From Turneriella sp942492915 (lineage in GTDB: Bacteria; Spirochaetota; Leptospiria; Turneriellales; Turneriellaceae): 64,000 nt of DNA. The notes below the pieces were generated by a model that did no database searches, had not been told where the DNA came from, and was given only the letters and a program-made list of their open reading frames with translations. The translations under genes and the position numbers were made by a program. Below, piece by piece: positions 1 through 8,043 of this stretch. Location of the stretch: contig OW818662.1 in NCBI GenBank assembly GCA_942492915.1, forward strand, positions 1-64,000. Reading direction: 5' to 3'. How positions within the stretch are numbered: position 1 is the first letter of the stretch; each line of letters opens with the position of its first letter.

Positions 1-685
1 ACAGGTGGTCGATGTTGCCGTCACCGATGTCGCCGGTGAAACACACGAGATCGGCTTGCTGCGCATTGAGCATCTCGACCACGCGAGCGACATAAGCTTT
101 TTTAATAGCGCGGCCGATGTGCAGGTCGCTAACCTGCGCAATGCGGATTTTTCGCATTGCTGTTTTATGTGCGCGAAAGCGTGGCCTTCGCCGTGCCCTG
201 CCGTGCAGCGGAAAGACCGCGTTAACGAATTTGTAGCGTGGACCACGAATCACGGCTACCCGACCCCAGATGAAGAAAAGCGTCGCCAAGGCCGCGATAG
301 CGATTGCAATCATAGAATCTAAATCTTGCCCCGCGGGAATTTTCTCGAGAATATCGCCCTGCAGTCGTTGCGGCGCAATTTTGAAAGCGATGCGCGCAAC
401 TTCGCTCGCCGCTGAAAAGAGCAGCAAGAGACTTAAGTAGCCCATCAAATTGTAAGCGCTCGATTCGAGCATCCGCGCGACTTTTTCGCTGCCCGGTGCG
501 GGTCTTGCCGCCTGCCGGCGCCAGCGTTTGAACGGCAGCCAAAGCAGATTGGCGATCATCGCGGCGAGCAGCAGCCACAACGTTACTCTGATGTTCGCCG
601 GCCAGATTTCTGCCACGAGGCGTTGGCCCAGGTAAATGAAGCCCAGCAGAACTAAAATGGACGCGGTGACTAAGAAGCGGTACAT
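1..685 (-). CDS. Membrane-anchored metallophosphoesterase, partial
   Basis: Reading the minus strand from an ATG at 685 gives an open frame of 228 codons that runs off the left edge, so the C-terminal half is missing. The N-terminal ~140 residues hold about four hydrophobic segments. Then come two calcineurin-type metal-binding motifs, QVSDLHIGR and FTGDIGDG, spaced as in the YkuE/YaeI membrane phosphoesterases. The family hydrolyses phosphoesters (in some members lipid pyrophosphates) at the membrane; the substrate here is unknown. The second motif reads GDIGDG where GDIVDG is more usual. It is divergent from rnc. Confidence 0.8.
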   Translation of the reverse strand, partial: MYRFLVTASILVLLGFIYLGQRLVAEIWPANIRVTLWLLLAAMIANLLWLPFKRWRRQAARPAPGSEKVARMLESSAYNLMGYLSLLLLFSAASEVARIAFKIAPQRLQGDILEKIPAGQDLDSMIAIAIAALATLFFIWGRVAVIRGPRYKFVNAVFPLHGRARRRPRFRAHKTAMRKIRIAQVSDLHIGRAIKKAYVARVVEMLNAQQADLVCFTGDIGDGNIDHL

Positions 686-699
686 TGCCTATACAGAGT

Positions 700-767
700 A
701 GTCATCTAACGTTTGCTACGTGCCTCGGCTCGGTTCGGGGCGTGTTCGTATCAAACGTTAAATGACT
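700..767. promoter_or_regulatory. Long stem-loop in the rnc leader
   Basis: Arms 700-715 and 752-767 are complementary at 15 of 16 positions (single mismatch 706/761). Four more pairs (717-720 with 747-750) extend the stem. It ends 20 bases before the rnc start codon, between two divergent genes. A long RNA duplex just upstream of the RNase III gene recalls the E. coli rnc leader, which RNase III cleaves to autoregulate. Whether it is transcribed is not shown. Confidence 0.5.
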
Positions 768-787
768 CCCCTTGAAAGGGAGACATT

Positions 788-1537
788 GTGGAAACGAGTA
801 ATTCAGATCAGGTACGCGACAGATTGCTCGCAGATTTTATTCATCGCGAGGGTTTACCCGACAAGGTATTGCCTGCGCTGAACGTTGCGCTGACGCACAA
901 AAGCTATAGCAATGAATTTCGCGCGGGTCTTGACCCCGGCCTCGATCGCCACAACCAGCGCCTCGAATTTCTCGGCGATTCGGTGCTTGGCCTCGTCATC
1001 GCGCACCATTTCTACCAGAGCAAACGCAAAACAGCAGAGGGAGGCCTCACTCGCCTCAAAGCAATGACCGTGTGCGAATCGGCTTTGAAACAGATCGCCG
1101 ACCATCTCGAACTCGGTAACATGCTGCGCATGGGCAAGGGTGAAATCGCCACGGGCGGTCTTGCGCGCACCTCGAACCTCGCCGATGCGATGGAGGCTGT
1201 CATCGGTGCTATTCACCTGACCGCAGGCTTTGAAGCTGCGCAGAAATTCGTGCTTCGGCACTTCAGAGAAATTCTCGACAATCCCGAAACCGTCGAAGGC
1301 AGCAAAGACTTCAAATCGGCGTTGCAAGAGATGCTTGCGAAGAAGAACCACCAGCGACCTGAATACCAGGTCGTCGCGGCAGAAGGCCCCGACCACGACA
1401 AAGAGTTTACGATTGCTCTTTATATTTCGGGCGAAAAAAAATCTGAAGGCGTCGCGCGCACGCGCAAGCAGGCCGAACAGAACGCCGCGCAGGCCTATAT
1501 GGAAAAGCTGGGTGGTAAGCCGGTGAAAAAGCGATAG
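788..1537 (+). CDS. rnc: Ribonuclease III
   Basis: Double-strand-specific endoribonuclease that processes rRNA precursors and structured mRNAs in the cytoplasm. The 249-residue protein has the full family layout. The catalytic domain carries the signature NQRLEFLGDSVLGL (residues ~56-70) and the second acidic cluster DAMEAVIGAI. A C-terminal double-stranded-RNA-binding domain begins near SKDFKSALQEML and ends in the KQAEQNAAQ helix. Translation starts at GTG 788, chosen because a good ribosome-binding site (AAGGGAG) lies about six bases upstream. The leader contains a long stem-loop (700-767), a possible autoregulatory cleavage target. Its stop codon lies inside the terminator hairpin shared with pyrD. 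Confidence 0.97.
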   Translation: METSNSDQVRDRLLADFIHREGLPDKVLPALNVALTHKSYSNEFRAGLDPGLDRHNQRLEFLGDSVLGLVIAHHFYQSKRKTAEGGLTRLKAMTVCESALKQIADHLELGNMLRMGKGEIATGGLARTSNLADAMEAVIGAIHLTAGFEAAQKFVLRHFREILDNPETVEGSKDFKSALQEMLAKKNHQRPEYQVVAAEGPDHDKEFTIALYISGEKKSEGVARTRKQAEQNAAQAYMEKLGGKPVKKR

Positions 1538-1558
1538 TTTCGGATTGCAAACTATCGC
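1531..1558. terminator. Bidirectional terminator hairpin, rnc/pyrD
   Basis: GCGATAGTTT (1531-1540) pairs perfectly with 1549-1558 around an 8-base loop. It covers the stop codons of both convergent genes. It would act for either strand, although the run of T on each side is short. Confidence 0.75.
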
Positions 1559-2577
1559 GCCAAAAAATCCCTCGCAAAATCTGGCCCGTAATAAACGAAC
1601 CCGGTATAGACCTGAACGAGGTCGGCGCCCATGTCTAGACGCAACTTGGCTTCTGCGGGCGAATATATTCCGCCGCTTGAAATGACTGGTACTTTGCCTT
1701 TGGTGTGCCTGAGCGTCAACGCCAGGTAATGCCGCGCGCGTTCGGCAAGTGGTTTGCCCGAGAGCCCGCCGCCGAAGTCTTTGAGCGCGTCAGGTATTCG
1801 GGCGAGCGCATGGTTCGTTGACGTGTTGCTGATGATAATACCCTGCGCACCGCCTGCGAGCGCAGCTTCGACAGAATCGCGGTAGGCCTTGTCGCTCGCA
1901 AAATCGGGAGCGAACTTGACGACCACGGGCCGGGGCGAAACAGCGACACACTCTTTGACCAACGCTCGAATCGCCTTGCCTGTCTGCAGCGCGCGCAGGT
2001 TAGGCGTGTTGGGTGAGCTCACGTTGACCGCGATGTAAAACAGGTATTCGCTCATCACATCTTTCGCGAGCAGCTCGAGGCAACTGGTATAGTCGTCTTG
2101 CGCACGTTCGACCGGCGTCTCTTTGCCTTTGCCGAGACTTAGCGCAATCAGATAGTCGCGCGGGCAGGTTGCGAGGCGGCCGCGCAGTGATTTCCAGCCG
2201 GTGACAAACCCCGGGTTATTAAAACCCATTTTGTTGATGAGCGCCTCTTGGTCGGGCAGGCGCACGAGCCGCGGCTTCGGGTTACCAGCCTGTGATTTGG
2301 GGGTGAGGCTGCCACTCTCGATAAAGCCAAAGCCCAGGCGGTGGATGTATTCTGGCGCGACGGCCTTCTTGTCAAAGCCGGCGGCAATACCCAGGGGTGA
2401 ATAGACCTTGCGGTCAAAAAGAATTTTGGGTGCACGTTCATGAATGGGCGAGCGTGACACGAACGGCGTGACCGCGCGCATCGCCGCCGCGGCGAGCGCG
2501 TGCGCCCGTTCTGCATCCGCCTTAAAGAGAAGAGGTTTGGCGAGGCCGTAGAGTTTTTGCAGAGGCGACTTAGTCAT
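1552..2577 (-). CDS. pyrD: Dihydroorotate dehydrogenase (quinone), class 2
   Basis: Oxidises dihydroorotate to orotate in de novo pyrimidine synthesis, passing electrons through FMN to membrane quinone. The family features are visible: an N-terminal helix segment ending in PLLFKADAERAHALA, characteristic of the membrane-associated class 2 enzymes; then YSPLGIAAGFDK, NKMGFNNPG, NVSSPNTPNLR (with the class 2 catalytic serine) and the FMN-phosphate-binding SSGGI. The ATG at 2577 places the class 2 helix at the normal distance from the N-terminus; an in-frame ATG at 2595 would add six residues. It lies just downstream of the PBP gene on the same strand. carA (45162), another early-pathway gene, is elsewhere. 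Confidence 0.96.
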   Translation of the reverse strand: MTKSPLQKLYGLAKPLLFKADAERAHALAAAAMRAVTPFVSRSPIHERAPKILFDRKVYSPLGIAAGFDKKAVAPEYIHRLGFGFIESGSLTPKSQAGNPKPRLVRLPDQEALINKMGFNNPGFVTGWKSLRGRLATCPRDYLIALSLGKGKETPVERAQDDYTSCLELLAKDVMSEYLFYIAVNVSSPNTPNLRALQTGKAIRALVKECVAVSPRPVVVKFAPDFASDKAYRDSVEAALAGGAQGIIISNTSTNHALARIPDALKDFGGGLSGKPLAERARHYLALTLRHTKGKVPVISSGGIYSPAEAKLRLDMGADLVQVYTGFVYYGPDFARDFLAR

Positions 2578-2613
2578 GGAGCGACAGGCCACCATGAAAA
2601 TGGGTATTAATCA

Positions 2614-5205
2614 TCACGGCGCCGCGGTTCCATTGGCGGGTGCCGGCGCTGGTGCAGTACCGTTTGTTGCAGGGGGTACGGGCAGATCGCCGCCGAGTTG
2701 GCCGAGCTTCTGTACCCGGTCGCCGTCTACGAGGCTGTAAGCCTTTTTGCTTTCGCGCCCGACTTCGGCGTCGCCGAGATTGTGGTCGGCCTGCAACAGG
2801 TCGAGAAAGCTCTTCGATTCTGCGTGGTGGCAATTACAGGTTTCGCCGCCGACACCCCGGCGCTTGCCGTTAACCGTGATAGGTTCAGGAATCAGCGTGC
2901 CGGTCAAATCTTCGGGTTTGTCGCACTGTGCATTCGGCCATTTGCCGGTGTATTTGCACACACCGCCCGAGCGCACGGTTTTCGGCAGAGTCTGGTCAAA
3001 AGGTTCGGCGAGTCGTCCGCGTACATTATAGATGTCGCGCATGAAAGCGCCCCAGACCGGCGCGATGACATCGCCGCCCGATACGCCGCGGCCCAAAGTC
3101 ATGTTTCCGTTATCCATGCCCGCCCAGACGACGGCCGCCATGTCGGTCGAATATCCCCCGAACCAAACGTCGTTGAATGAGTTGCTCGTACCGGTTTTAC
3201 CCGCGCCAGGGCCTTTGTAGCCTGCGCGATTGCGAATTGCATCGGTTGGTGTGCCGGAGTTCACAACGTTCTCCATCATTTTGCGCAAAATAAAGGCGGG
3301 CCCTTCTTCTATGACCTGAATCTGTCCAGTGCGGCGCTTATAGTTGAGCGCCTGAATTACGTCATTCTCAGGGTGCGCGGTCACATTGCCGTCACGGTCG
3401 GCGATATAGATGATCGCATGCGGAATTATATCTTGCCCTTTGTTGCCGATGATTGCGTAACCCAGCAGCATTTCTGCAGGGGTAAGCTCAGATGCGCCAA
3501 GCGATAGGGCAGGGTTGGGCTGAAAGCGTGATTCGGGCGCTTTGGTGAGCCGGCTGATGTAGTTAATAATCGCGTCGGGCCCGACGAGGTCATAGATCTG
3601 CACCGAAACCAGGTTGAGCGACGCCGAGAGCGCTCGGTAAGCAAGCACATAGCCGCTGAAGCCCGAGTCAAAGTTTGCCGGCGCCCACTGCTCGCCGTTC
3701 GGTTGAATGTTTACAATCGGCGAATCGATAAAACCCATGCCATAGTGTATGGCGCGCGCTTCGAGAGCTGCACCGTAGACGAAGGGTTTAATCGCCGAAC
3801 CCGGTTGGCGCTTCGCCATCGTCGCCCGGTTAAACTGGTCTGACGATTTGAATTCGCGTCCGCCGATCATCGCGGTGTAACGCCCGGTTTTCATGTCGAG
3901 TGCGAGCATCGCGCCCTGCACGTGCAGGTCACCGCGAAACTCGCGGTTCGCCGACATAAATTCAGAAGAGATATCGTTTATCTGCTGCGAGGGCAGAGCG
4001 AGCGAGACGAGCTCAAAAGCGTCGGCGGCTTCATCTTTGAAAGTTTTTCTGAAATCGTTGCGCAGTGAATATTCGCGCTTGATTCCCGGCAGCGGTATGA
4101 CGTTGGCAAGTGCGTAGTACGTTGATAGCAGAGAACCGTCTATGCCGCCGGTCATGAAGCGGTTATAGTTGCGCGCAATCGGGTCCATTTTTTCGAGCTG
4201 CGGCAAGAAAGCGCGCTCGGCAGCCTGCTGGTGGTCGAGGTCGAGCGTGGTATAGACCTGTAGGCCTTTTGAGTAGACGACGTCTTCGCCGTACAGCGCG
4301 ATCAGCTCTTGGCGCACATGTTCAGTGAAGTAAGGTGCGTTGTTGACTTTTTCGCCGAAGATTGTCTTCGACGGCGGAGTGGTCACAATTTTCTTCCAGT
4401 AGACCGGCCAGAAGGTGTTATAGAGGGTATCAGCTTCTTGTTTGGTTATGTATCCCACTTCGACGAGGCGATTCAGCGAGACCTTGTTCTTGCGGTACGC
4501 TTCGTGCGGTGCGCGAATGGGTGAATAGTTGTGCGGTGACTTGGGCAGCGCGGCGAGAATCGACGCTTCCATGAAGTTGAGCTTTGAAACGGGTTTGTCG
4601 AAATAGAACTGAGCCGCGGCAGAAATGCCGTAAGCGCCGTGGCCGAAGTAGGTCTGGTTAAAATACATCTCGAGAATTTCGTCTTTGGTAAAGGCTTTCT
4701 CTACCTGCAGCGCAAGAATCGCTTCGTAAATCTTGCGGTAGAGTGTGCGCTCACTTTCGGTGTAAAGGCCTTTTACGAGCTGCTGCGTGATGGTCGAGCC
4801 GCCGGCAACGACGCGCATCGCACGCAGGTTCTTGAAACTTGCGCGCAAGATTCCTTTAAAGTCAATGCCGAAGTGGTCGTAAAAATTCGAGTCTTCTATC
4901 GCGAGAAAGGCGGCAATCACCGGGCGCGGAATCTCGTCGAGTGAAACGAGTTTGCGCTGGTGGCGAAAAAGTTCTGCGATCAGTCGACCTTTCTGGTCAT
5001 AGAGGCGTGTCGGTATCGTCGGGCGAAATGAAGCGAGGCGGTCGAGGTCGCCTGTCTTTGAATGAATACGAAAATGCAGAAAACCGAAGAACAGACCGCC
5101 AAACAGGGCAGAGAGAAAGAAACCATAAACCACAATCTTTTCGAGTTTCTGCCACCAGGGCAAACCCTTCAAAGGGGGATTCAGGTCTGTAACGGGAGCT
5201 GCCAT
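2614..5205 (-). CDS. mrcA: Bifunctional penicillin-binding protein 1A
   Basis: Class A PBP of 863 residues that polymerises glycan strands and cross-links peptidoglycan in the periplasm. A single N-terminal membrane helix (~residues 24-44) precedes the GT51 transglycosylase domain, with catalytic EDSNFYDHFG (E104), GGSTITQQLVKG and the EMYFN motif. The transpeptidase domain has SAIK (S470 nucleophile), SLN (529-531) and KTGTS (from K670), so all three catalytic motifs are intact. The C-terminal tail is rich in Ala, Pro and Thr and carries a CNCHH cluster near residue 790. It is divergent from the glycerophosphodiesterase gene and is followed by pyrD 18 to 36 bases downstream. Confidence 0.95.
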   Translation of the reverse strand: MAAPVTDLNPPLKGLPWWQKLEKIVVYGFFLSALFGGLFFGFLHFRIHSKTGDLDRLASFRPTIPTRLYDQKGRLIAELFRHQRKLVSLDEIPRPVIAAFLAIEDSNFYDHFGIDFKGILRASFKNLRAMRVVAGGSTITQQLVKGLYTESERTLYRKIYEAILALQVEKAFTKDEILEMYFNQTYFGHGAYGISAAAQFYFDKPVSKLNFMEASILAALPKSPHNYSPIRAPHEAYRKNKVSLNRLVEVGYITKQEADTLYNTFWPVYWKKIVTTPPSKTIFGEKVNNAPYFTEHVRQELIALYGEDVVYSKGLQVYTTLDLDHQQAAERAFLPQLEKMDPIARNYNRFMTGGIDGSLLSTYYALANVIPLPGIKREYSLRNDFRKTFKDEAADAFELVSLALPSQQINDISSEFMSANREFRGDLHVQGAMLALDMKTGRYTAMIGGREFKSSDQFNRATMAKRQPGSAIKPFVYGAALEARAIHYGMGFIDSPIVNIQPNGEQWAPANFDSGFSGYVLAYRALSASLNLVSVQIYDLVGPDAIINYISRLTKAPESRFQPNPALSLGASELTPAEMLLGYAIIGNKGQDIIPHAIIYIADRDGNVTAHPENDVIQALNYKRRTGQIQVIEEGPAFILRKMMENVVNSGTPTDAIRNRAGYKGPGAGKTGTSNSFNDVWFGGYSTDMAAVVWAGMDNGNMTLGRGVSGGDVIAPVWGAFMRDIYNVRGRLAEPFDQTLPKTVRSGGVCKYTGKWPNAQCDKPEDLTGTLIPEPITVNGKRRGVGGETCNCHHAESKSFLDLLQADHNLGDAEVGRESKKAYSLVDGDRVQKLGQLGGDLPVPPATNGTAPAPAPANGTAAP

Positions 5206-5250
5206 CTGGGTGAATCTTTTGGCCGTCAGTCATGCCGAAAAGCCGGATTT

Positions 5251-5278
5251 GGCAAGACGCGCTAACGCGCGTCTTGCC
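5251..5278 (+). promoter_or_regulatory. Perfect hairpin in the glycerophosphodiesterase leader
   Basis: GGCAAGACGCGC (5251-5262) pairs at all 12 positions with 5267-5278 around a TAAC loop. It lies 9 bases before the chosen ATG (5288), so it borders or occludes the ribosome-binding site. No + gene precedes it, so it is not an obvious terminator. Confidence 0.45.
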
Positions 5279-5287
5279 CTTAGGCGC

Positions 5288-6217
5288 ATGCAACGTATTT
5301 TTCCCGTGTTCTTACTCGTTTTTTCGTGCTCGTCGCTGCAAAACCGGCCGATTCTTTCACAGATCGAACTGCAGGGCCACCGTGGTGCACGGGGGCTGGC
5401 GCCCGAGAATACCTGGCCCGCGTTTGAGGTGGCACTCGGGCACGGTATGAACGTACTCGAACTTGATACTGTGCTCACGGCCGAAGGCGATCTGGTGATC
5501 CATCACGACACAGACACGAACCCATTACTCTGCCGCAACGACGATGGCAGCGCGATTGTGGCGAAGCCAATTCGTACTCTAAGATTGGCCGAGCTCAAGG
5601 CGCTCGACTGTGGGTCGGTGGTGAATCCGAAATTTGCCACGCAGACTGCTGTGCCCGGCACCAGGCTTCTGAGCCTCGACGAATTTTTTAATGCAATCAA
5701 GAAACGCGAGGCTGTCGATGCGAATACGCGTAATGTCGCGTTCAACATCGAGGCTAAATTTACCAAGAATGCAACCGCCGACGAAGTTGAACTCTTTGCC
5801 GCGACGCTGCTGAAAAAAATTCGCGCCGCCAACATGCAATCTCGGGTGACGCTGCAGTCATTTGAGATGCGTATCTTGCCCGTCATCAAAAAAATGCAGC
5901 CCACCCAGCGGACTTCGGCGCTGTTCGAACCTACAAAATGGCAGGGACTCAAAATGTACCTTGGGTTAGGTTCTGGCGTGCGCGCAGATATACTTGCGCT
6001 TGCAGTAGCTGCACGCGCTGACATCGTATCGCCGTACAAGCTCTACGTGAACGACAGCTTTGTCGCCGATGCGCACGCGAACAAGATGGCCGTTATTCCC
6101 TGGACAGTAAATGACTCGGGTGAGATGCGGCGTCTGTTCGACCTCGGGGTTGACGGCATCATCTCAGATTATCCCGACAGGTTGCAGCGGGTGGTCAGAG
6201 AGTGGGGCGCAAACTGA
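5288..6217 (+). CDS. Glycerophosphodiester phosphodiesterase, lipoprotein
   Basis: GlpQ/UgpQ-family enzyme that hydrolyses glycerophosphodiesters to glycerol-3-phosphate plus an alcohol. The N-terminus from ATG 5288 (MQRIFPVFLLVFSCSS) is a lipoprotein signal peptide with cysteine at the lipobox, so the enzyme is probably anchored on the periplasmic side or at the surface. Catalytic motifs HRGARGLAPENT, the LELD metal-binding pair and HHDTDT are present, and FDLGVDGIISDYPD closes the barrel. A longer frame opens at 5210, but its extra 26 residues are basic, translate the leader hairpin and would bury the signal peptide. The next gene overlaps or abuts its end, suggesting co-transcription. Confidence 0.9.
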   Translation: MQRIFPVFLLVFSCSSLQNRPILSQIELQGHRGARGLAPENTWPAFEVALGHGMNVLELDTVLTAEGDLVIHHDTDTNPLLCRNDDGSAIVAKPIRTLRLAELKALDCGSVVNPKFATQTAVPGTRLLSLDEFFNAIKKREAVDANTRNVAFNIEAKFTKNATADEVELFAATLLKKIRAANMQSRVTLQSFEMRILPVIKKMQPTQRTSALFEPTKWQGLKMYLGLGSGVRADILALAVAARADIVSPYKLYVNDSFVADAHANKMAVIPWTVNDSGEMRRLFDLGVDGIISDYPDRLQRVVREWGAN

Positions 6218-6228
6218 AAAAGATTGCC

Positions 6229-7014
6229 ATGCGGATTTTCCAGGTTCTGGTTCTGTGCTGCATGCCATTGCTTTTCGCCAACGACGCAGTTAAACTGCGT
6301 GTAGCAAAGTTGCCGGCAGTTTTTAAGCCCGTCAAGGCACTCGACGTTTCACTTATCGTCGTAAAAGGCAGAGTCGTTGCGAAACTCAAAGGCGGCAAAA
6401 TGCAAGATCTCGGACCATGGGATAAAGCCGACATTGAACCCGCTGTCGACGAACTCGTTTTCGGTGATTTCAATTTTGACGGGACGACCGATGTGGGTGT
6501 GCTCGAAGGTGTCGGCTATAATGGCGTGAATCTTTTCTACCGCATCTACCTGTACGAAAAAATTTTGGGTAAGCTGGTGCAGTTCAAGACAACGGTCAGC
6601 AACCCTGCCGTGCATACCGCGCAAAAATTACTTATCTCTGCGCAGCGCTCAGGCCCACGGTGGTACCAGACGATTTACCGCAGCGAAGAAGGCACGCTCG
6701 TGCGGGTTTACGAAGCTGAAATGCTGAATCACCCGACGCTATGGGGTGTTTCTGAGTACGACGCCAAAGACAATCTCGTCGGCCAGCGCGTGCTCGACGC
6801 CGAAGCGCTCGAACGAAACCCGGCGACAAAGAAGGCGCCGGTACGCAGGCTCAAGACCGGTGAATGCAGCGACCGGCTGCGCGCACAAAAAAATGGCGAG
6901 GGGCTTAACGTTGAGGTGCTTGATTTCAGAGACGGCGGTGAAAGTATCAAGGTAAAACCCCCGGCGGCAGCAGACGGTATCTGGATAAACGTCGATTGCC
7001 TGGCCGAAGAATAG
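6229..7014 (+). CDS. Exported FG-GAP/VCBS-like protein
   Basis: From ATG 6229 the protein starts with a signal peptide (MRIFQVLVLCCMPLLFA). An upstream in-frame start at 6202 would overlap the preceding gene by 16 bases and add a basic stretch. Residues ~80-95 contain FGDFNFDGTTDVGV, the calcium-loop pattern of FG-GAP/VCBS repeats, present only once. The rest is unrecognised. It is probably a periplasmic or outer-membrane protein made together with the glycerophosphodiesterase. Its stop is 3 bases from the stop of the convergent next gene, with only a short palindrome (TAGCGCTA) between. Confidence 0.65.
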   Translation: MRIFQVLVLCCMPLLFANDAVKLRVAKLPAVFKPVKALDVSLIVVKGRVVAKLKGGKMQDLGPWDKADIEPAVDELVFGDFNFDGTTDVGVLEGVGYNGVNLFYRIYLYEKILGKLVQFKTTVSNPAVHTAQKLLISAQRSGPRWYQTIYRSEEGTLVRVYEAEMLNHPTLWGVSEYDAKDNLVGQRVLDAEALERNPATKKAPVRRLKTGECSDRLRAQKNGEGLNVEVLDFRDGGESIKVKPPAAADGIWINVDCLAEE

Positions 7015-7016
7015 CG

Positions 7017-7892
7017 CTACTTTACAACAAAGTAGTTCACCCGTCCGTAAACGGGGTGCACGCGGCTTTTTGACGTCGCCACTTTCTGTGTCATTTTTCC
7101 ATCCACCCGAAAGAGAAAGGTATACTCACCCGGCGGGATAATCTTTTTGAGTTCGAAATAGCCGTCTTCACTGCGCACGAGATAGTCCCGCTGCCCGCTC
7201 CAGCGGTTGAAATCGCCCGCGATGCTGGCAGTTTCTGCTTCGCCTGCCGGAATGCGAAACAGTACCTCGCGCCCATGATTCACCGGTGTATCGAGCACAA
7301 AAACACCCGAGCTCGCAGCAAAGTGGTCGTGCAGCAGGTGAAACACCGAGGCGATCGTGCCCGTTGAATCCTTCTCGTGTTGCTCGTGCGTGTCATCTAC
7401 AGTGAAGAGCCCGTCGACCCAGAATTTGTAACGTATCTTTCTTGTTGGGGCAGAGTGCACAATTTCGGGGGGGATATAGTAGTGAATCCACACGCCGTAT
7501 TGGTTACGCCGCATTGCCTGCGGCGCCATGCCTGGTATATCGGCGATAAAGCGCACCTCGCGTGCCGCGCGGTTCTGGTATGTGAAAAGTACACCGCGCT
7601 GCGCGAGGCCCTGGCCACGCGCGTACTGGTGTGCATCTATGAGCGTCACGAAGGCGGGTTTTTCTGCCTTGCGCATCGTATCGAGTTTATAGCCGTAAAT
7701 CACCGTGGGGGCTGCTTCGCGCCCGGCCTCGAGCTGGTCTGAGGTGAGGTCGAAACTGTCGCCCGTGGCTGCATGGCGGCTGACACTGACGGTATCACCG
7801 TCTACAGCGGCAACCGGGCGCGCAGTATACAATAAGCAGATTAATCCGCATATTTGCGTTGCACGGGTGATTACCTTGGTTACAAGCGACAT
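7017..7892 (-). CDS. Exported protein with CBM48/glycogen-binding-like domain
   Basis: 291 residues beginning with a signal peptide (hydrophobic segment ending near ARPVAA). The C-terminal ~80 residues contain SIAGDFNRWSG, YFELKKIIPPGEYTFLFRVDGK: the beta-sandwich pattern of the AMPK/isoamylase N-terminal carbohydrate-binding module (CBM48). A preceding segment (residues ~125-160) could be a second, weaker domain of the same type (MAPQAMRRNQYGVWIHYYIPP). No catalytic domain is visible. In Leptospirales such exported CBM48 proteins have no assigned role. The ribosome-binding site (AGGGAT) is part of an inverted repeat at 7895-7939. Confidence 0.7.
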   Translation of the reverse strand: MSLVTKVITRATQICGLICLLYTARPVAAVDGDTVSVSRHAATGDSFDLTSDQLEAGREAAPTVIYGYKLDTMRKAEKPAFVTLIDAHQYARGQGLAQRGVLFTYQNRAAREVRFIADIPGMAPQAMRRNQYGVWIHYYIPPEIVHSAPTRKIRYKFWVDGLFTVDDTHEQHEKDSTGTIASVFHLLHDHFAASSGVFVLDTPVNHGREVLFRIPAGEAETASIAGDFNRWSGQRDYLVRSEDGYFELKKIIPPGEYTFLFRVDGKMTQKVATSKSRVHPVYGRVNYFVVK

Positions 7893-7894
7893 AA

Positions 7895-7939
7895 ATCCCT
7901 AAAATTATTCTCGGAAGTTCCGATAAATTCTTTAGGGAT
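7895..7939. promoter_or_regulatory. Nested inverted repeats in a divergent intergenic region
   Basis: ATCCCTAAA (7895-7903) pairs with TTTAGGGAT (7931-7939). Inside it, TCGGAA-G-TTCCGA (7911-7923) is a second palindrome. The element overlaps the ribosome-binding site of the leftward gene and faces the rightward TPR gene. It could be an operator or a leader fold; nothing in the sequence decides which. Confidence 0.4.
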
Positions 7940-7956
7940 AAAGCTTGCGTGTTTCC

Positions 7957-8043
7957 ATGAATTTGGGCTTCTTGCGGCGTAGCCGCAAAACACCCGAATT
8001 CACAGATCACCTGCGAGCTGCACGCGAGCGAACGAATGGCTGA
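7957..8043 (+). CDS. Possible 28-residue upstream peptide ORF
   Basis: ATG 7957 opens a short frame encoding a basic peptide (MNLGFLRRSRKTPEFTDHLR...) whose stop (8041-8043) overlaps the ATG of the large TPR gene at 8036. It contains a perfect hairpin, TTGCGGC-GTA-GCCGCAA (7972-7988). The overlap would permit translational coupling. No similarity is recognised and translation is unproven. Confidence 0.25.
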   Translation: MNLGFLRRSRKTPEFTDHLRAARERTNG

